DNA from: Anaerolinea sp.
Lineage (GTDB): Bacteria; Chloroflexota; Anaerolineae; Anaerolineales; Villigracilaceae
Direction: 5' to 3'
Length of the DNA stretch: 64,000 nt
Assembly: GCA_020723805.1 (NCBI GenBank)
Contig: DYID01000009.1
Span: 62,001-126,000 of the forward strand
A program made the translations under genes and the position numbers. A model generated the notes under the pieces. It was not told the DNA's origin. It did no database searches and saw only the letters and a list, made by a program, of their open reading frames with translations. Numbering within the stretch: position 1 is the first letter of the stretch; every line of letters begins with the position of its first letter. Shown here in pieces: positions 1 to 8,034 of the stretch.

Positions 1-641
1 CCCATCTGACGCTCCGGTGAACGGTTGAGCACGCCGCTGGCAGAAAGCGGCATGACGCATGCCGCGGCAACAATGCGTCCGTCGGCGATGATGACCGCCC
101 CGTCGTGCAAAGGGGTGTCGGGATAGAAGATTTGCAGGAGCAGTTCGGGGGTCACGTGGGCGCGCATTTGGACGCCGGTCTCGATGTATTGTTCGAGGCT
201 GTCCTGCCGCTGGATGACGATGAGTGCGCCATGCTGTCGGGCGGAGAGACGTGTGGCGGCTTCCACGATGGCTTTCAGGACTTTGGGCGTATCCACATCC
301 GAGGGGCGGGCGGCGGTGGCGGCGAGGGTGAAGATGCCGGCGCGTCCCAGACGTTCGAGGGCGCGGCGAATTTCCGGAGCAAAGACGACAGGAATTGCCA
401 CCAGCAAAGCAGGCAGGGCGTTTTGTACCAGCCAGGAGAATGCAGGCAGTTCGACCAGGGTGGTGAAGAGGACCAGGGTGACAACCAGGAAGATGACACC
501 GCGCAGTAACACCATCGCCTGTGTGTCTCGGAACGAGTAGAGCACGGCAAAAAAGATGAGCGTGACGAGCAGGATGTCGAGAACGCTCAACCAGTTGAGT
601 CTTTGAAAGATGTAGAGGAGGTTATCGAGGAAGGTGGTCAT
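1..641 (-). CDS. cdaA: Diadenylate cyclase CdaA, 3' part outside window
   Basis: Makes cyclic di-AMP from two ATP at the membrane; this messenger governs osmolyte and cell-wall homeostasis. Seen: translation from the ATG at 641-639 gives three hydrophobic segments in about the first 80 residues, followed by a DAC (DisA_N) domain with the catalytic motif HDGAVII encoded around 88-110 and the downstream stretch SASGVLNRSPERQMG. This order (three membrane helices, then DAC) is that of CdaA/YbbP and not of DisA. The frame is open to base 1, so the C-terminus, including the RHRAA-type motif, lies beyond the window. No clear Shine-Dalgarno sequence precedes the ATG. Its neighbour coaE is on the same strand, 190 bases away. 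Confidence 0.9.
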   Translation of the reverse strand, partial: MTTFLDNLLYIFQRLNWLSVLDILLVTLIFFAVLYSFRDTQAMVLLRGVIFLVVTLVLFTTLVELPAFSWLVQNALPALLVAIPVVFAPEIRRALERLGRAGIFTLAATAARPSDVDTPKVLKAIVEAATRLSARQHGALIVIQRQDSLEQYIETGVQMRAHVTPELLLQIFYPDTPLHDGAVIIADGRIVAAACVMPLSASGVLNRSPERQM

Positions 642-830
642 TCGAGTGTGTGCAGAGGCTTTCTATAAACGCATCTGCATTCGCCAGCCGGAATGGTTCG
701 ACCTGCTTGCGCTTTCCGCCCTATGATAAACCAGTCTGAGGGTTTGCGGTATTGTCGGTGGGTTGCGAAAATTCTGTGTAGTTTGCGTTTTTTGCGCAGT
801 GCAAGCGGCGCCGGCTCGCACTTTACGGGA

Positions 831-1976
831 TTAGATGGGGCGAAGAACGCGGTCTGCACGGAGTTGTTTGAAGAACATGGCGGAACCTTTGGGCATGGAT
901 TCGAGGGCGGCATCGGTCCATGCCTGCACGCCGAGGGTTTCGGGGGTGCGGCGTTCGTAGCCGGTCTGTTTCCAGACGGCGTCGAAGCCGACCAGTTCAA
1001 TGGGCGGGAAGACAAGCGACGCTTCGCATTGCAGTTCGCCGGAGGCGCGTTCGATTTCGCTCAACAGGAGCGGCAGGGCGCGGGCGGCGGGAACTTTGGG
1101 ATCGAGGTAGAGGTCGGTGGTGCGGGCGACGAGGTTTTCCACCTGCCAGCCTGCCACGCCCACGAGTTCACCGCCCATGCTAAGGAGCAGGAAGGCTTTG
1201 TCGCCGAAGTCGTTCATCACTTCTTCGCGGGTCAGGGAACGTTTGCCGCGACTCAGACGGGTGATGAGGTCGGCGATTTTTTGCGCGTCGCGCGGTCTGC
1301 CGCGCTGGAGGGAGAACGCTTCGGGACCCGCTTCGGGCGGGGTGAGGGTTCGGGCGGCCGGTTCCGCTTGCGGGGCGGGGAGGATGCGTTTCCATGCCGC
1401 GTCCACCTGCTTCCACAAGTCTTCGATGGAGCCGTTGTTTTTGAGGACGACGGTGGCGGCGTTGATCTTTTCTTTTTGCGGGGGTTGGGCGTGGATGCGC
1501 TGGAGGGCGTCTTCCATGCTCATGCCGCGTTTTTGAACGAGGCGTTCGATCTGGACCTTTTGGTCTGCTTCGGTGACCCAGATGCTGTCACACTTGTTGC
1601 GGAGGTCGGTTTCGAGCAGTTTGATGGCTTCGATGACGATGACGTTTTGGGGGGCGCGGCGGACGAGCAGGTCAATTGCCTGGGCGACGAAGGGGTGAAT
1701 GATGTCTTCGAGTTCGGCAAGCGCCTGGCTGTCTGAAAAGACGAGGCGTCCGAGGCGGGCGCGGTTGATTTGCCCGTCGGGGTCGAGCAGCCATTTGCCG
1801 AATTTGTCCAGCACGGGCTGGTAGCCGGGCGCGCCTTTGGCGATGACGCGGTGGGCGAGGGCGTCGGCGTCAATGGTGTAGGCGCCGAGGTGTTCGAGCA
1901 TGCGCCGCACGACGCTTTTGCCGGTGGCGATGTTGCCGGTGAGACCGATGACGATTTTGCCTTGCCAGTTGCTCAA
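831..1976 (-). CDS. coaE: Dephospho-CoA kinase with extra C-terminal domain
   Basis: Last step of coenzyme A synthesis: phosphorylates the ribose 3'-OH of dephospho-CoA. Seen: P-loop GLTGNIATGKS at residues 11-21, the DADALAHRV motif, and HPFV; the kinase part ends near residue 205. It is followed by about 170 residues not present in ordinary CoaE (about 200 aa). These contain a pattern resembling a GNAT fold (GELVGVAGW strand, helix ALPLLLSEIERA, WKQTGYE), which is a guess. Start: I choose TTG at 1976 because GGAG lies 5 bases before it, and because a good promoter (2011-2039) would start RNA near 2008, downstream of the longer ATG alternative at 2069, which has no ribosome site. Confidence 0.85.
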   Translation of the reverse strand: MSNWQGKIVIGLTGNIATGKSVVRRMLEHLGAYTIDADALAHRVIAKGAPGYQPVLDKFGKWLLDPDGQINRARLGRLVFSDSQALAELEDIIHPFVAQAIDLLVRRAPQNVIVIEAIKLLETDLRNKCDSIWVTEADQKVQIERLVQKRGMSMEDALQRIHAQPPQKEKINAATVVLKNNGSIEDLWKQVDAAWKRILPAPQAEPAARTLTPPEAGPEAFSLQRGRPRDAQKIADLITRLSRGKRSLTREEVMNDFGDKAFLLLSMGGELVGVAGWQVENLVARTTDLYLDPKVPAARALPLLLSEIERASGELQCEASLVFPPIELVGFDAVWKQTGYERRTPETLGVQAWTDAALESMPKGSAMFFKQLRADRVLRPI

Positions 1977-2010
1977 GTTGACTCCATGACGTGTGAGATG
2001 CTGTGTGCTT

Positions 2011-2039
2011 ATTCTAATGTCTTTTAGGGGATTTTCCAA
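2011..2039 (-). promoter_or_regulatory. Sigma-70-like promoter of coaE
   Basis: On the minus strand TTGGAA (2039-2034) and TAGAAT (2016-2011) are 17 bases apart. Transcription would begin near 2008, which supports the TTG start at 1976. Confidence 0.55.
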
Positions 2040-2156
2040 TGTTTGTCCCTTTTCAAGAGTGTCGGTCATCCGGCGCTTGAGGGAGCGTCTCTTACGCTGT
2101 GGCGCAGGGGACGTTCTCTAACGTCTTCCCAAAATGTTTTGTCTGCACGCTGGCGG

Positions 2157-2185
2157 TTGACTTGTAACTTTCAAGCGTGTATGAT
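2157..2185 (+). promoter_or_regulatory. Promoter of RNase P RNA
   Basis: TTGACT (2157-2162) and TATGAT (2180-2185) are separated by exactly 17 bases. The predicted start near 2192 coincides with the first base of the P1 helix of rnpB. Diverges from the coaE promoter. Confidence 0.75.
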
Positions 2186-2192
2186 GAGAATG

Positions 2193-2666
2193 CCTCAGGC
2201 TGGTCGGGCGGTCGCGGTCCTGCGTTGACGGGATCGAGGAAAGTCCGCACTCCATAGAGCACGACGTCGGGCAGCACCCGGGGCGGGGAACCCTCCGCGA
2301 GGAGCTAACCTGCCGGATGAGGGCCACAGAAACAGACTGCCGTCCCTCACCCCAAGCCCCTTTCCCTTTGGGAGAGGGAGTAGGGGTGGGAGGCGGTGAG
2401 GGTGAAAAGGTGGTGTAAAAGACCACCGGCATCCGTAGTAATACGGATGGCCAGGTAACCCCCGTCGGGAGCAAGACCAAGCAGGGACGAAGCCATCGGT
2501 TGATGGCGGGAGGCTGCTCGCCTTCATAAGTACCTTCCCATGCGATGGGAGGGTCAGTCCCGGGTAGGTCGCATCGAGCGGCGCGGCGACGCGCCGCCCA
2601 GAGAGATGATCGCCCAGTGGCGCTGCGGCGCCATGGACAGAATGCGGCTTATAGACCAGCCTGAGG
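2193..2666 (+). ncRNA. rnpB: RNase P RNA (rnpB), type A, with palindromic insert
   Basis: Catalytic RNA that trims the 5' leader from tRNA precursors. Seen: the universal core GAGGAAAGTCCGCACTCC at about 2234; ACAGAAACAGACTGC at about 2327; GCAAGACCAAGCAGGGACGA at about 2470; the 3' core with ACAGAATGCGGCTTATAGACC. The P1 helix closes the molecule: CCTCAGGCTGGTC at 2193-2205 pairs with GACCAGCCTGAGG at 2654-2666. At about 474 nt it is longer than the usual 350-400, because the P12 arm is replaced by a GC-rich palindrome at 2344-2402. Boundaries follow P1 and the promoter. Confidence 0.93.
2344..2402. repeat. CCCTCACCCC-type palindrome inside rnpB (P12 arm)
   Basis: CCCTCACCCC ... GGTGAGGG arms with an inner CTTTCCCTTTGGGAGAGGG hairpin. 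Relatives of the same composition occur at 10899-10980, 53027-53079 and 63513-63566, so this looks like a copy of a dispersed element lying in the variable P12 helix, where extra length is tolerated. Confidence 0.75.
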
Positions 2667-2735
2667 AGCCTGTTCGAATTACGAACATTTCAGCAGGCGG
2701 GAGGGGAGTAAAATATACTCCAATATTTATAGCAC

Positions 2736-5474
2736 ATGTCCCGCCGCCTCTCCGAAGAGCAAACCCGCAAGCAACTGATTGACCCGCAGCTGGAACGCGC
2801 CGGCTGGTTTCTGCGCGACCATAGCAAGGTCAAAATCGAAGTGCCTGTAGATGGCTACGACAAAGAACCCTGGAATGGGGTGAGCGACTACTGCCTGTAC
2901 CGCGAAAACGGGGAGATTCTGGCGGTGGTGGAAGCCAAAAAGACAGCGGTGGACGTCAAACTCGCCGAAGCGCAACTGACCCATTACGTCACCGAAATCG
3001 AAAAGCATCAGAGTTTTCGCCCGTTTGGGTTTCTCGCCAACGGGCGCGAGATCCACTTTGTGGATGTGGGCTACGCTCCGCGCCGCGAAGTGGCGGGATT
3101 CTTCACCCGCGAAGATTTGGAAAACCTGCTCTACCTGCGCCAGCACGCCCAGCCGCTCGGCTCGGTGGACATCAACCCCGACATTGTGGACCGCTCCTAT
3201 CAACACGAAGCGATTCGGCGGGTGTGCGAAGAATTCGCAAAGGGCAAACGCAAAGCCCTTATCGTCATGGCGACAGGGACAGGTAAGACGCGCACCACGA
3301 TGGGGCTGATTGACTTGTTCATGCGCGCGGATCAGGCGCGGCGGATTTTGTTCGTGGCGGACCGCGACGCCCTGGTGGAGCAGGCGAAGGAAGATGGTTT
3401 CGAGAAGTTTCTGCCGCAAGAGCCATGCACTCGTTTGCGGAGTTGGAACGTAGAAACCAGTCAACGCCTCTACGCAGTGACACTCCAAACGCTGAGCAAC
3501 ATCTTCGAGCAGTTTTCGCCTGCTTTCTTTGATCTGATCATCTTCGATGAAGTCCACCGCTCCATCTTCAACAAGTTCAATGAAGTGCTGGAATATTTTG
3601 ACGGCAGACAAATCGGCTTGACCGCCACGCCCGCCAATTATATCAACCGCGATACCTTCCTTGCCTTCGATTGCACGGATGGCAAACCCACCTATCTCTA
3701 TACTTATGAGCAAGCCATTGCCGACGGCTGGCTGGTTGATTTTGAACTCTACGCCGCGCGCACCAAGTTCCAACGGCAGGGCATCCACGGCGTGGACTTG
3801 ACCGAAGAAGAGCGCAACGCGCTCATCGAAAAGGGACTCGACCCCGATGACATCAACTACGAAGGCACGGAACTGGAAAAGACCGTCAGCAACAAAGACA
3901 CTCTCCGCAAGCAGTGGGAAGAGATTTTGGATGTGTGCCGCAAAGACGCGTCGGGGCAGTTGCCTGGCAAGACCATCGTCTTTGCAATGACTCAGGAACA
4001 TGCCCTGCGCCTGCAAGCGGTCTTCGATGAGATGTATCCGCAATTCCCCGATTTGGCAAAGGTCATCACGCACAAATCCGAATATCGCGGCACGCTGGTG
4101 GAAGCCTTCAAGAAGAAGGATTTCCCACGCATTGCCATCTCTGTGGACATGCTCGATACGGGTATTGACGTTCCCGAAGTCGTCAATCTGGTGTTCATGA
4201 AGCCCGTGCAGTCGCCCATCAAGTTACAGCAAATGATTGGGCGCGGGACGCGGGCGCAGGCGGCATGCAGAAATCTGGCGTTACTGCCGAACTTTGAGAA
4301 GAAGGATTTTCTCATCATTGACTTCTGGGAAAACAACTTCAGCCGCGACGCCAAGGAAGTCGTTGACCAATCCGCGCCTGTGCTGGTGACGATTTTCAAT
4401 ACGCGCCTGCAGCTGCTGGAGACCTATCTCAAAGATCAGAAAAACCCCGATTGCCAGCAGGTAATCGCCGACCTGCGCGGGCAGATTCAACAAATCCCGA
4501 CCGACTCGTTCACCGTCCGCAAGCACATGTCAGAGATCGAAGAGGCGTGGACAGATGCCTTCTGGGACTATCTCATCCCCAGCAAGATCGAGTTCCTGAA
4601 GTTGAAAGTTGCCCCACACCTGAGGCTCGTCCCTGGCGTGGATGTCGCTGCGGCGACCTTCATCAGCAAGGTGGAACGCTTGAAATTGCTCAAGCGCACA
4701 GGCAGGGATGCTTCACAGGCAATCCAATCCATCGCCGAAGACGCCGCTATCCTGCCCGATTTCGTGGTGAACGACCCGAAACTCAAGCCACACGTGCAGA
4801 AGTGCATCCCCGAAGAATTGATGAACGCCAGCCTGAGCGATCTGACCGAATTGCGCGATGGGCTTGCGCCGCAGATGCGTTACAAAAAGAAACTGGACGC
4901 CTTCCTCGAACTCGACCTGGTGGATTCCATCGCGGTCAGCGGTTACATTTTGCTCACCAAGAGCGGAGAGAAAATGTACGTGACTGAATATCGCCGCCTG
5001 GTGGAACAGCGCATTTTGGAATTGGTCGCCAACCACCCGACCATCAAGGCAATTCAGAACGGCGAAAAGATTGACGACTGGCAACTGCTCGAACTGGAGC
5101 GCACACTGACCCGCGAACTCGGCGAAGGCGACTTGGAAGTGACGCCCGAAAACTTGAAGAAGGTCTTTGCCCACACCGCCGATAGTTTTCTTGGCTTGGT
5201 GCGGCAGGTGTTGGACATGCAATACCTGCCCGATTACAAGGATGTGGTGGCGCGGCAGTTTGATATTTACACAACAAGCCATAAATTCATTGGCGACCAG
5301 ATTCGCTTCCTGCGCGCGGTGCAAAGCGTGTTCCTGCAAAAGCGTCATCTCGACCCCGCCGACCTGTACGAGCCGCCGCTGGATATGTTTGGCTCGGACG
5401 CGGTGGACAGGTGGTTTACGGAAGAAGAAGTGGAAGAGGTGGTGGCGTTTGTGAATCAAATGGCGGTGGAGTGA
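2736..5474 (+). CDS. hsdR: Type I restriction enzyme R subunit (EcoEI/HsdR type)
   Basis: Motor and nuclease of a type I restriction-modification complex: translocates DNA from unmethylated sites and cuts at distance. Seen in 912 residues: a PD-(D/E)xK nuclease near the N-terminus (D51, E66-A-K68); Walker A ATGTGKT near 179; DEVH at 271-274; LTATP at 295; motif V DTGIDVPEV and motif VI QMIGRGTRAQ; then a long helical C-terminal region as in EcoEI R. Length is normal. The start ATG has no obvious ribosome site. The operon partners hsdM and hsdS lie 4 kb downstream, separated by a toxin-antitoxin pair and a Gabija-like pair. A fragment of a sister hsdR lies at 6164-6236. Confidence 0.93.
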   Translation: MSRRLSEEQTRKQLIDPQLERAGWFLRDHSKVKIEVPVDGYDKEPWNGVSDYCLYRENGEILAVVEAKKTAVDVKLAEAQLTHYVTEIEKHQSFRPFGFLANGREIHFVDVGYAPRREVAGFFTREDLENLLYLRQHAQPLGSVDINPDIVDRSYQHEAIRRVCEEFAKGKRKALIVMATGTGKTRTTMGLIDLFMRADQARRILFVADRDALVEQAKEDGFEKFLPQEPCTRLRSWNVETSQRLYAVTLQTLSNIFEQFSPAFFDLIIFDEVHRSIFNKFNEVLEYFDGRQIGLTATPANYINRDTFLAFDCTDGKPTYLYTYEQAIADGWLVDFELYAARTKFQRQGIHGVDLTEEERNALIEKGLDPDDINYEGTELEKTVSNKDTLRKQWEEILDVCRKDASGQLPGKTIVFAMTQEHALRLQAVFDEMYPQFPDLAKVITHKSEYRGTLVEAFKKKDFPRIAISVDMLDTGIDVPEVVNLVFMKPVQSPIKLQQMIGRGTRAQAACRNLALLPNFEKKDFLIIDFWENNFSRDAKEVVDQSAPVLVTIFNTRLQLLETYLKDQKNPDCQQVIADLRGQIQQIPTDSFTVRKHMSEIEEAWTDAFWDYLIPSKIEFLKLKVAPHLRLVPGVDVAAATFISKVERLKLLKRTGRDASQAIQSIAEDAAILPDFVVNDPKLKPHVQKCIPEELMNASLSDLTELRDGLAPQMRYKKKLDAFLELDLVDSIAVSGYILLTKSGEKMYVTEYRRLVEQRILELVANHPTIKAIQNGEKIDDWQLLELERTLTRELGEGDLEVTPENLKKVFAHTADSFLGLVRQVLDMQYLPDYKDVVARQFDIYTTSHKFIGDQIRFLRAVQSVFLQKRHLDPADLYEPPLDMFGSDAVDRWFTEEEVEEVVAFVNQMAVE

Positions 5475-5478
5475 AACG

Positions 5479-5508
5479 CGTCCCGAAGGCTTAAGAGCCT
5501 TCGGGACG
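5479..5508. repeat. CGTCCCGAAGG palindrome after hsdR
   Basis: Perfect 11-bp arms CGTCCCGAAGG (5479-5489) and CCTTCGGGACG (5498-5508), four bases after the hsdR stop. Can act as a terminator hairpin although no long T-run follows. Same family as 11259-11313, 13401-13431, 26310-26363 and 59301-59333. Confidence 0.8.
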
Positions 5509-5514
5509 TTATGA

Positions 5515-5520
5515 TATAAT
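5515..5520 (+). promoter_or_regulatory. Candidate -10 box for vapBC
   Basis: TATAAT directly after the palindrome and 38 bases before the antitoxin ATG; no convincing -35 box. The toxin-antitoxin unit is probably transcribed on its own. Confidence 0.4.
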
Positions 5521-5557
5521 CTTTTTACAATTACCGTTCGATAAAGGATTTGTAAAA

Positions 5558-5773
5558 ATGGAAGCCTTGACCACCATTTCCAGCAAGTACCAGATTATGA
5601 TTCCGCGCGAGGTGCGCGAGCAATTCAACCTGAAGCCTGGACAAAAGGTGCTATTCATCCCCTACAAAAACTCCATTCGGCTTGTGATTGTCCCGTCCAT
5701 CAAAGACGCGCGGGGGATTTTTAAGGGAATGAATACCGATAACCTCCGCGAAGAAGTTGACGAGGAGCGCTGA
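5558..5773 (+). CDS. vapB: AbrB/SpoVT-type antitoxin (VapB)
   Basis: 71-residue swapped-hairpin DNA-binding protein: TTISSKYQIMIPREVREQF and LKPGQKVLFIPY are the typical AbrB/MazE fold; the acidic tail (residues 50-71) would wrap the toxin. It neutralises the downstream PIN toxin and normally represses the pair. The stop and the toxin ATG overlap by one base (TGATG at 5771-5775), so the two are co-translated. AAAGGA (5544-5549) serves as ribosome site. Located between hsdR and the Gabija-like pair, where it may stabilise the island (inference). Confidence 0.88.
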   Translation: MEALTTISSKYQIMIPREVREQFNLKPGQKVLFIPYKNSIRLVIVPSIKDARGIFKGMNTDNLREEVDEER

Positions 5774-6147
5774 TGAACGTCGTTGACTCATCGGGTTGGA
5801 TTGAGTATTTCACCGATGGCGGGAACGCCGATTTCTTCGCCCCGCCCATCCGCGATGTGGACAAATTGATTGTCCCGACGATTTGCATTTACGAAGTCTT
5901 CAAGCGCCTGCTGACGGAACGCGACGAAGATTCCGCCCTGCTCTCGGTGGGACTCATGTCGCACGGGCGCGAAGCCGAGTTAAGCCGCAATATCGCCATC
6001 GAAGCCGCGCAGATTTCCCGCGAACTGAAACTCGCCATGGCGGACAGTATCATCCTTGCCACCGCCCGCGCTCACAACGCGACCCTGTGGACGCAGGACG
6101 AGCATTTCAAAGGGATGGCTGGGGTGAAGTATGTTGAGAAGAAATAA
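5773..6147 (+). CDS. vapC: PIN-domain ribonuclease toxin (VapC)
   Basis: 124-residue PIN-domain nuclease; family members cleave tRNA or rRNA and arrest growth when not bound by VapB. Acidic metal-binding positions are visible: D5 in NVVDSSGW, the Glu of CIYEVFKR, the Asp of LAMADSIIL and the Asp of WTQDEHF; the ADSIILATARAHNATLWTQD block is typical for VapC. Length is normal and all four acidic residues are kept, so it should be active. The RNA target cannot be read from the sequence. Confidence 0.9.
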   Translation: MNVVDSSGWIEYFTDGGNADFFAPPIRDVDKLIVPTICIYEVFKRLLTERDEDSALLSVGLMSHGREAELSRNIAIEAAQISRELKLAMADSIILATARAHNATLWTQDEHFKGMAGVKYVEKK

Positions 6148-6163
6148 GCCGCCCCGCTTCGCT

Positions 6164-6236
6164 CCTGCGCGCCGTGCAAAGCGTGTTCCTACAGAAGCGC
6201 CATCTCGAAACAGCTGTTGAGATTAGGAGGAATTAA
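6164..6236 (+). pseudogene. Remnant of a second hsdR 3' end
   Basis: Bases 6164-6208 match hsdR 5309-5353 at 41 of 45 positions; all four differences are silent third-codon positions, so this came from a functional diverged homologue and not from a fresh copy. Read in the hsdR frame it encodes LRAVQSVFLQKRHLE, then a divergent tail ending at TAA 6234-6236. The ribosome site of the next gene (AGGAGG, about 6226) lies in this tail. Confidence 0.8.
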
Positions 6237-6237
6237 C

Positions 6238-8034
6238 ATGAAATTGGTAAACCTGAAAATCCGAAACTTCCGAGGTATTCGAGAGCTGGATTGGAACATC
6301 AAAGGAAATATGATTTGTCTAATAGGCTCTGGAGATTCTACAAAGAGTACGATACTGCTTGCTCTTGAATACTTATTTACACCTGGTTGGAATCTTGCCG
6401 TAGGTGAGTCAGATTTCTATCAAAGAAAAACCGACTCTCCGATTGAAATTTCCGCTATTGTTACGGATTTGCCCAAAAAATTTTTGGATGAAGATAAATT
6501 TGGTTTGCTTTTAGGATTTTTTTACAATTCTGATAATGGCACAGTGTCCGAAAGTCAAGAAGATAATAGTCATCCTGCAATAATGATAACCTTGACAATC
6601 AAGGATGATTTTGAGCCTGTGTGGGAAGTAATTTCGCCAAAATCATTAAATTACCAAGCCGAACCAAGGAAAATCAATTCACAAGATCGAAAATTGTTAG
6701 GGGTTGCGCGCATTGGTAATTATATTGATGCCGATTTAACTTGGGGGCGGAATTCGGCAATCAGTCGCCTTACCAGCGAATTGACCAATCAGACCGACCA
6801 AGTTCCAAAATTATTAGCGGATTTAGAACGACAAATTTTGCTTGCTTTGCGAAACCCTAATTTGAACGTTTTAAGTGAAACCATTGAAGCCTTCAAGGTA
6901 AATTGCCAGTTATTAGGCATAGACAGCGGGGAGGATTTGAAAGCAGGAATTGATCCTAATCGCGTAAGCCTGCGACAAGGCGCCATTGCGCTGCTTGATG
7001 GTAACTTGCCCTTAACGCTTCGCGGTGCGGGAACTCGGCGATTGATGGCTATGGCTGCGCATAAAGCGTCAGTAAAAGAAGGGGCGATTATTTTAATAGA
7101 CGAGATTGAAAACGGTCTTGAACCTTACCGCTTGCGGCACTTAATTCGCCAACTCCGACCCCAAGAAGAACAGAAACATCAAGTTATTTTTACGACCCAT
7201 TCGTCTGTAGCAATTGAGGAATGTTTTGCAGACGAGCTGTTTGTTGTCCGTAACGAGAACGGCAAAATCATCATTCATCATATGGACAGTAATTTGCAAC
7301 GTGTTGTGCGCGCAGCATCGGAGTGTTTTCTGGCGAGAAAAATAGTTGTATGTGAAGGAAAAACTGAAGAAGGTTTCTTGATAGGTATCGAACAAAATTA
7401 CTGGCAGCCACGCAGAAGACAAAACAAAATGAAATATCAGACGTTGGCAGAATCTGGTATTACGCCAGTGCTTGGGGGGGGTAGTAGTTCTCCACAAATG
7501 GCGGCAGATTTACTGTCTTTAGGTTACGAAGTGGTGTTCTTTGGGGATTCAGATAAAATTAATGAGCTGAAAATTTCACCCGAAGAAATGCAAAAACTGG
7601 GCATTGCAGTGGTTTTGTGGGAGAAGGACGACATCACAGGAGAAGGTCTTGCTATTGAGCAACGCCTTTGTCTGGATTTGCCAATAGATGCTTTGACAGA
7701 ACTTATCAATGAGGCAATTAAATTCAAGAAACTTGATGACGATATATCAGAAGAACGCGCTCGCATGTCTGTTCAAGATCAGCTATGTGAATACGCAAGC
7801 GGGTTATTTTCTCGCAATAGTGTTTTTGATTTCATCACTAGTTTGGACGAATCCAATGGTTTAGAATTTAGGAAACTACTTGGGAAAACTGCAAAGGAAA
7901 AAGGTTGGTTTAAGCGGCGTGACAAAGGCGAAAAACTTGGCGAATTGCTCTCTCGCTATCTGGATAGGATGAACAACACCCCCACAGAGAAAACTATAAA
8001 AGAATTGGAAGTATGTTGCTATGACAGAATTTGA
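6238..8034 (+). CDS. OLD-family ATPase/TOPRIM nuclease (GajA-like)
   Basis: Predicted first component of a Gabija-like antiphage system: an ATPase that gates a TOPRIM DNA nuclease. Seen: SMC/RecF-like start KLVNLKIRNFRGI; P-loop LIGSGDSTKST near 30-38; a signature-like LRGAGTRRL near 261; Walker B IILIDEIENGLEP near 285-297; TTHS switch; then TOPRIM motifs VCEGKTEEG near 370 and FFGDSDK near 436. The P-loop has Thr where GxxxxGK[ST] expects Gly before the Lys. Start at 6238 because TTAGGAGGAATTAAC precedes it; a longer start at 6217 lacks a site. AT-richer than its surroundings, suggesting transfer. It overlaps the next gene by 14 bases. Alternative: a stand-alone class 2 OLD nuclease subtype. 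Confidence 0.8.
   Translation: MKLVNLKIRNFRGIRELDWNIKGNMICLIGSGDSTKSTILLALEYLFTPGWNLAVGESDFYQRKTDSPIEISAIVTDLPKKFLDEDKFGLLLGFFYNSDNGTVSESQEDNSHPAIMITLTIKDDFEPVWEVISPKSLNYQAEPRKINSQDRKLLGVARIGNYIDADLTWGRNSAISRLTSELTNQTDQVPKLLADLERQILLALRNPNLNVLSETIEAFKVNCQLLGIDSGEDLKAGIDPNRVSLRQGAIALLDGNLPLTLRGAGTRRLMAMAAHKASVKEGAIILIDEIENGLEPYRLRHLIRQLRPQEEQKHQVIFTTHSSVAIEECFADELFVVRNENGKIIIHHMDSNLQRVVRAASECFLARKIVVCEGKTEEGFLIGIEQNYWQPRRRQNKMKYQTLAESGITPVLGGGSSSPQMAADLLSLGYEVVFFGDSDKINELKISPEEMQKLGIAVVLWEKDDITGEGLAIEQRLCLDLPIDALTELINEAIKFKKLDDDISEERARMSVQDQLCEYASGLFSRNSVFDFITSLDESNGLEFRKLLGKTAKEKGWFKRRDKGEKLGELLSRYLDRMNNTPTEKTIKELEVCCYDRI

Noticed and set aside
1976-2069. Longer CoaE N-terminus from ATG 2069
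   Set aside because: No ribosome site, residues unlike CoaE, and a good promoter would start transcription downstream of it.
5309-6208. Simple recent tandem duplication of hsdR DNA
   Set aside because: The copies differ by four silent changes in 45 bp and the rest is unrelated, so the second is from a diverged homologue.
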